Source of the DNA: a bacterium
Lineage (GTDB): Bacteria > Actinomycetota > Acidimicrobiia > Spongiisociales > UBA5794
Reading direction: 5' to 3'
DNA: 32,227 bases
Assembly (NCBI GenBank): GCA_024228555.1
Contig: JAAETI010000335.1
Span: forward strand, 1-32,227
Below the pieces are notes generated by a model, which had not been told where the DNA came from, did not search any database, and worked only from the letters and a program-made list of their open reading frames with translations. Below, one piece after another: positions 31,481-32,227 of the stretch (the first letter of the stretch is position 1; each line of letters begins with the position of its first letter). Both the position numbers and the translations under genes were made by a program.

Positions 31481-32199
31481 TCAGGTCGGTGGGATCCGGA
31501 GGATTCTGGGGGCTGCTGGGTCGTTGTTGTCGATGAGGACCTCCGCCGATTGGTCGGGATGCGCCCGTGATACATACAACTCCTGCCCTGGCAGATACCT
31601 CTCCCGATAGCGCTGCTCGATGGCGTCGCTTGTAGCAAACAACGCCAGTCTCGCTTCGAGGGACGCTTCAGACTGATCGCTGGGTCGACCTGAACCAACA
31701 CAGACAGGTCCCAGCATCCCGCCAGTTCAGGTCTGAGAAGGAACACACCGTCAAAGAGCAGCACAGTGCCCGACTGAACTCGGATCGGGACTTCCTTGAC
31801 GGGGCGGTTGATATGGAAGTCGAACGCTCGTGTGCGGACAATGTGATTGCCCCCAGGACCAAGCGGATCGAACAGTAGGCTGCGCAGCGATCCGTAGTCG
31901 AATGAGTCCTCGTAGTAGCTCTGTGCTGGCTGTTCCTCGCTTCGAAGGTGGCGTACCGACGCTGGATGGTGAAAACCGTCAATCGAGGCGCGTAGAACCG
32001 GGCGATGGACTCGGTCGAGAAGTTCGGCTAGCTCATCCGCCAGGGTGGTCTTACCTGCGGCATCGATCCCGTCAATCGCGACCCGTTGGGACGGTATGTG
32101 ATCGGTGGCCAGCTCCAATCGGATCCCCTGGCGCACGACGACATCGTGGGAGTGTTCGCCTTTGCAGACGGCGGTCCGCCGCCCGATGCCGAGGTACAT
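31481..32199 (-). pseudogene. P-loop kinase of uridine-kinase type, frameshifted
   Basis: The first frame from ATG 32199 reads VAIDGIDAAGKTTLADELAE (Walker A at 44-52), SIDGFHHPASVR, YYEDSFDY, GTVLLFDGVFLLRPEL and VLVQVDPAISLKRPSKRD, as in uridine-kinase-like proteins. After about 31648 this frame turns into Ser/Arg/Thr-rich nonsense. The expected continuation (ALFATSDAIEQRYRERYLPG and then QELYV, ending near DNNDPAAPRILRIPPT) is found in the next register and stops at 31481. Restoring one base between about 31640 and 31660 rejoins both parts (RD-L-ALF). It is either a recent pseudogene or a sequencing error. The start is uncertain because the window ends 28 bp upstream. Confidence 0.8.
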
Positions 32200-32227
32200 G
32201 CAGGCGGAAGAGTCTTTGTGACGTTCG

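Overview
The window is chromosomal DNA from a high-GC Gram-positive bacterium (roughly 60% G+C judged by eye, not computed). Several genes are of types common in Actinobacteria: a long Lhr-type helicase, a DUF4032 kinase-like protein, a BaxI_1-type Bax-inhibitor protein, a mycobacterial-type phosphoserine aminotransferase and a two-domain VOC protein resembling mycobacterial CFP-30B. Together with Thr-rich lipoproteins this suggests Actinobacteria, possibly Acidimicrobiia. The class is an inference and there is no rRNA to test it. I saw no rRNA, tRNA or CRISPR array.

Layout. 1-811 is the right end of an IS481-type insertion sequence whose transposase runs off the left edge. It is inserted exactly at the stop codon of a small PD-(D/E)XK-like gene (813-1445, minus). 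After a 270-bp spacer with two copies of a hairpin repeat comes lhr (1716-6113). 6142-11249 holds short housekeeping or enzyme genes on both strands: VOC protein, coiled-coil protein, DUF4032 protein, SDR, flavin reductase, UspA-like protein, Nudix hydrolase and a lipoprotein. An ABC exporter (11260-13182, minus) is followed by a gene-poor stretch (13183-13760) and a small two-gene operon ending in an Imm70-like immunity protein. 14531-23101 holds a lipoprotein, a lipoate-ligase-like protein, a Bax-inhibitor protein, a decayed HAD phosphatase remnant, an AroQ::alpha/beta-hydrolase fusion, two aminotransferases (aspartate type and SerC, divergent), ferritin, a YhhN-type lysoplasmalogenase, a PH-like membrane protein and a GNAT acetyltransferase. 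23155-28919 runs rightward: SixA-like phosphatase, ThDP-dependent enzyme and a heterodimeric ABC exporter with one degenerate ATP site. The right end has a two-domain VOC protein, a Phd/VapC toxin-antitoxin pair with a palindromic operator, a HAD protein and a frameshifted P-loop kinase of uridine-kinase type.

How it works together. Most genes are in units of one or two, often divergent with 50-80 bp between starts or convergent with overlapping or abutting stops. At about a dozen genes a -10-like hexamer (mostly TAnnnT) ends 6-8 nt before the start codon and no Shine-Dalgarno is visible. This is the arrangement expected for leaderless mRNAs, and it was used to choose several starts. Genes with a clear Shine-Dalgarno usually lack this arrangement.

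Points of most interest are the AroQ-esterase fusion, the repeated leaderless start architecture, the Imm70-like protein behind an unrecognised 83-residue protein with no toxin in view, dispersed inverted repeats built on GTTCTTGCGTA, the IS481 insertion at a stop codon together with a Shine-Dalgarno-sequestering hairpin in that IS, and two broken genes (HAD remnant, P-loop kinase). I found no complete, clearly new multi-gene system.
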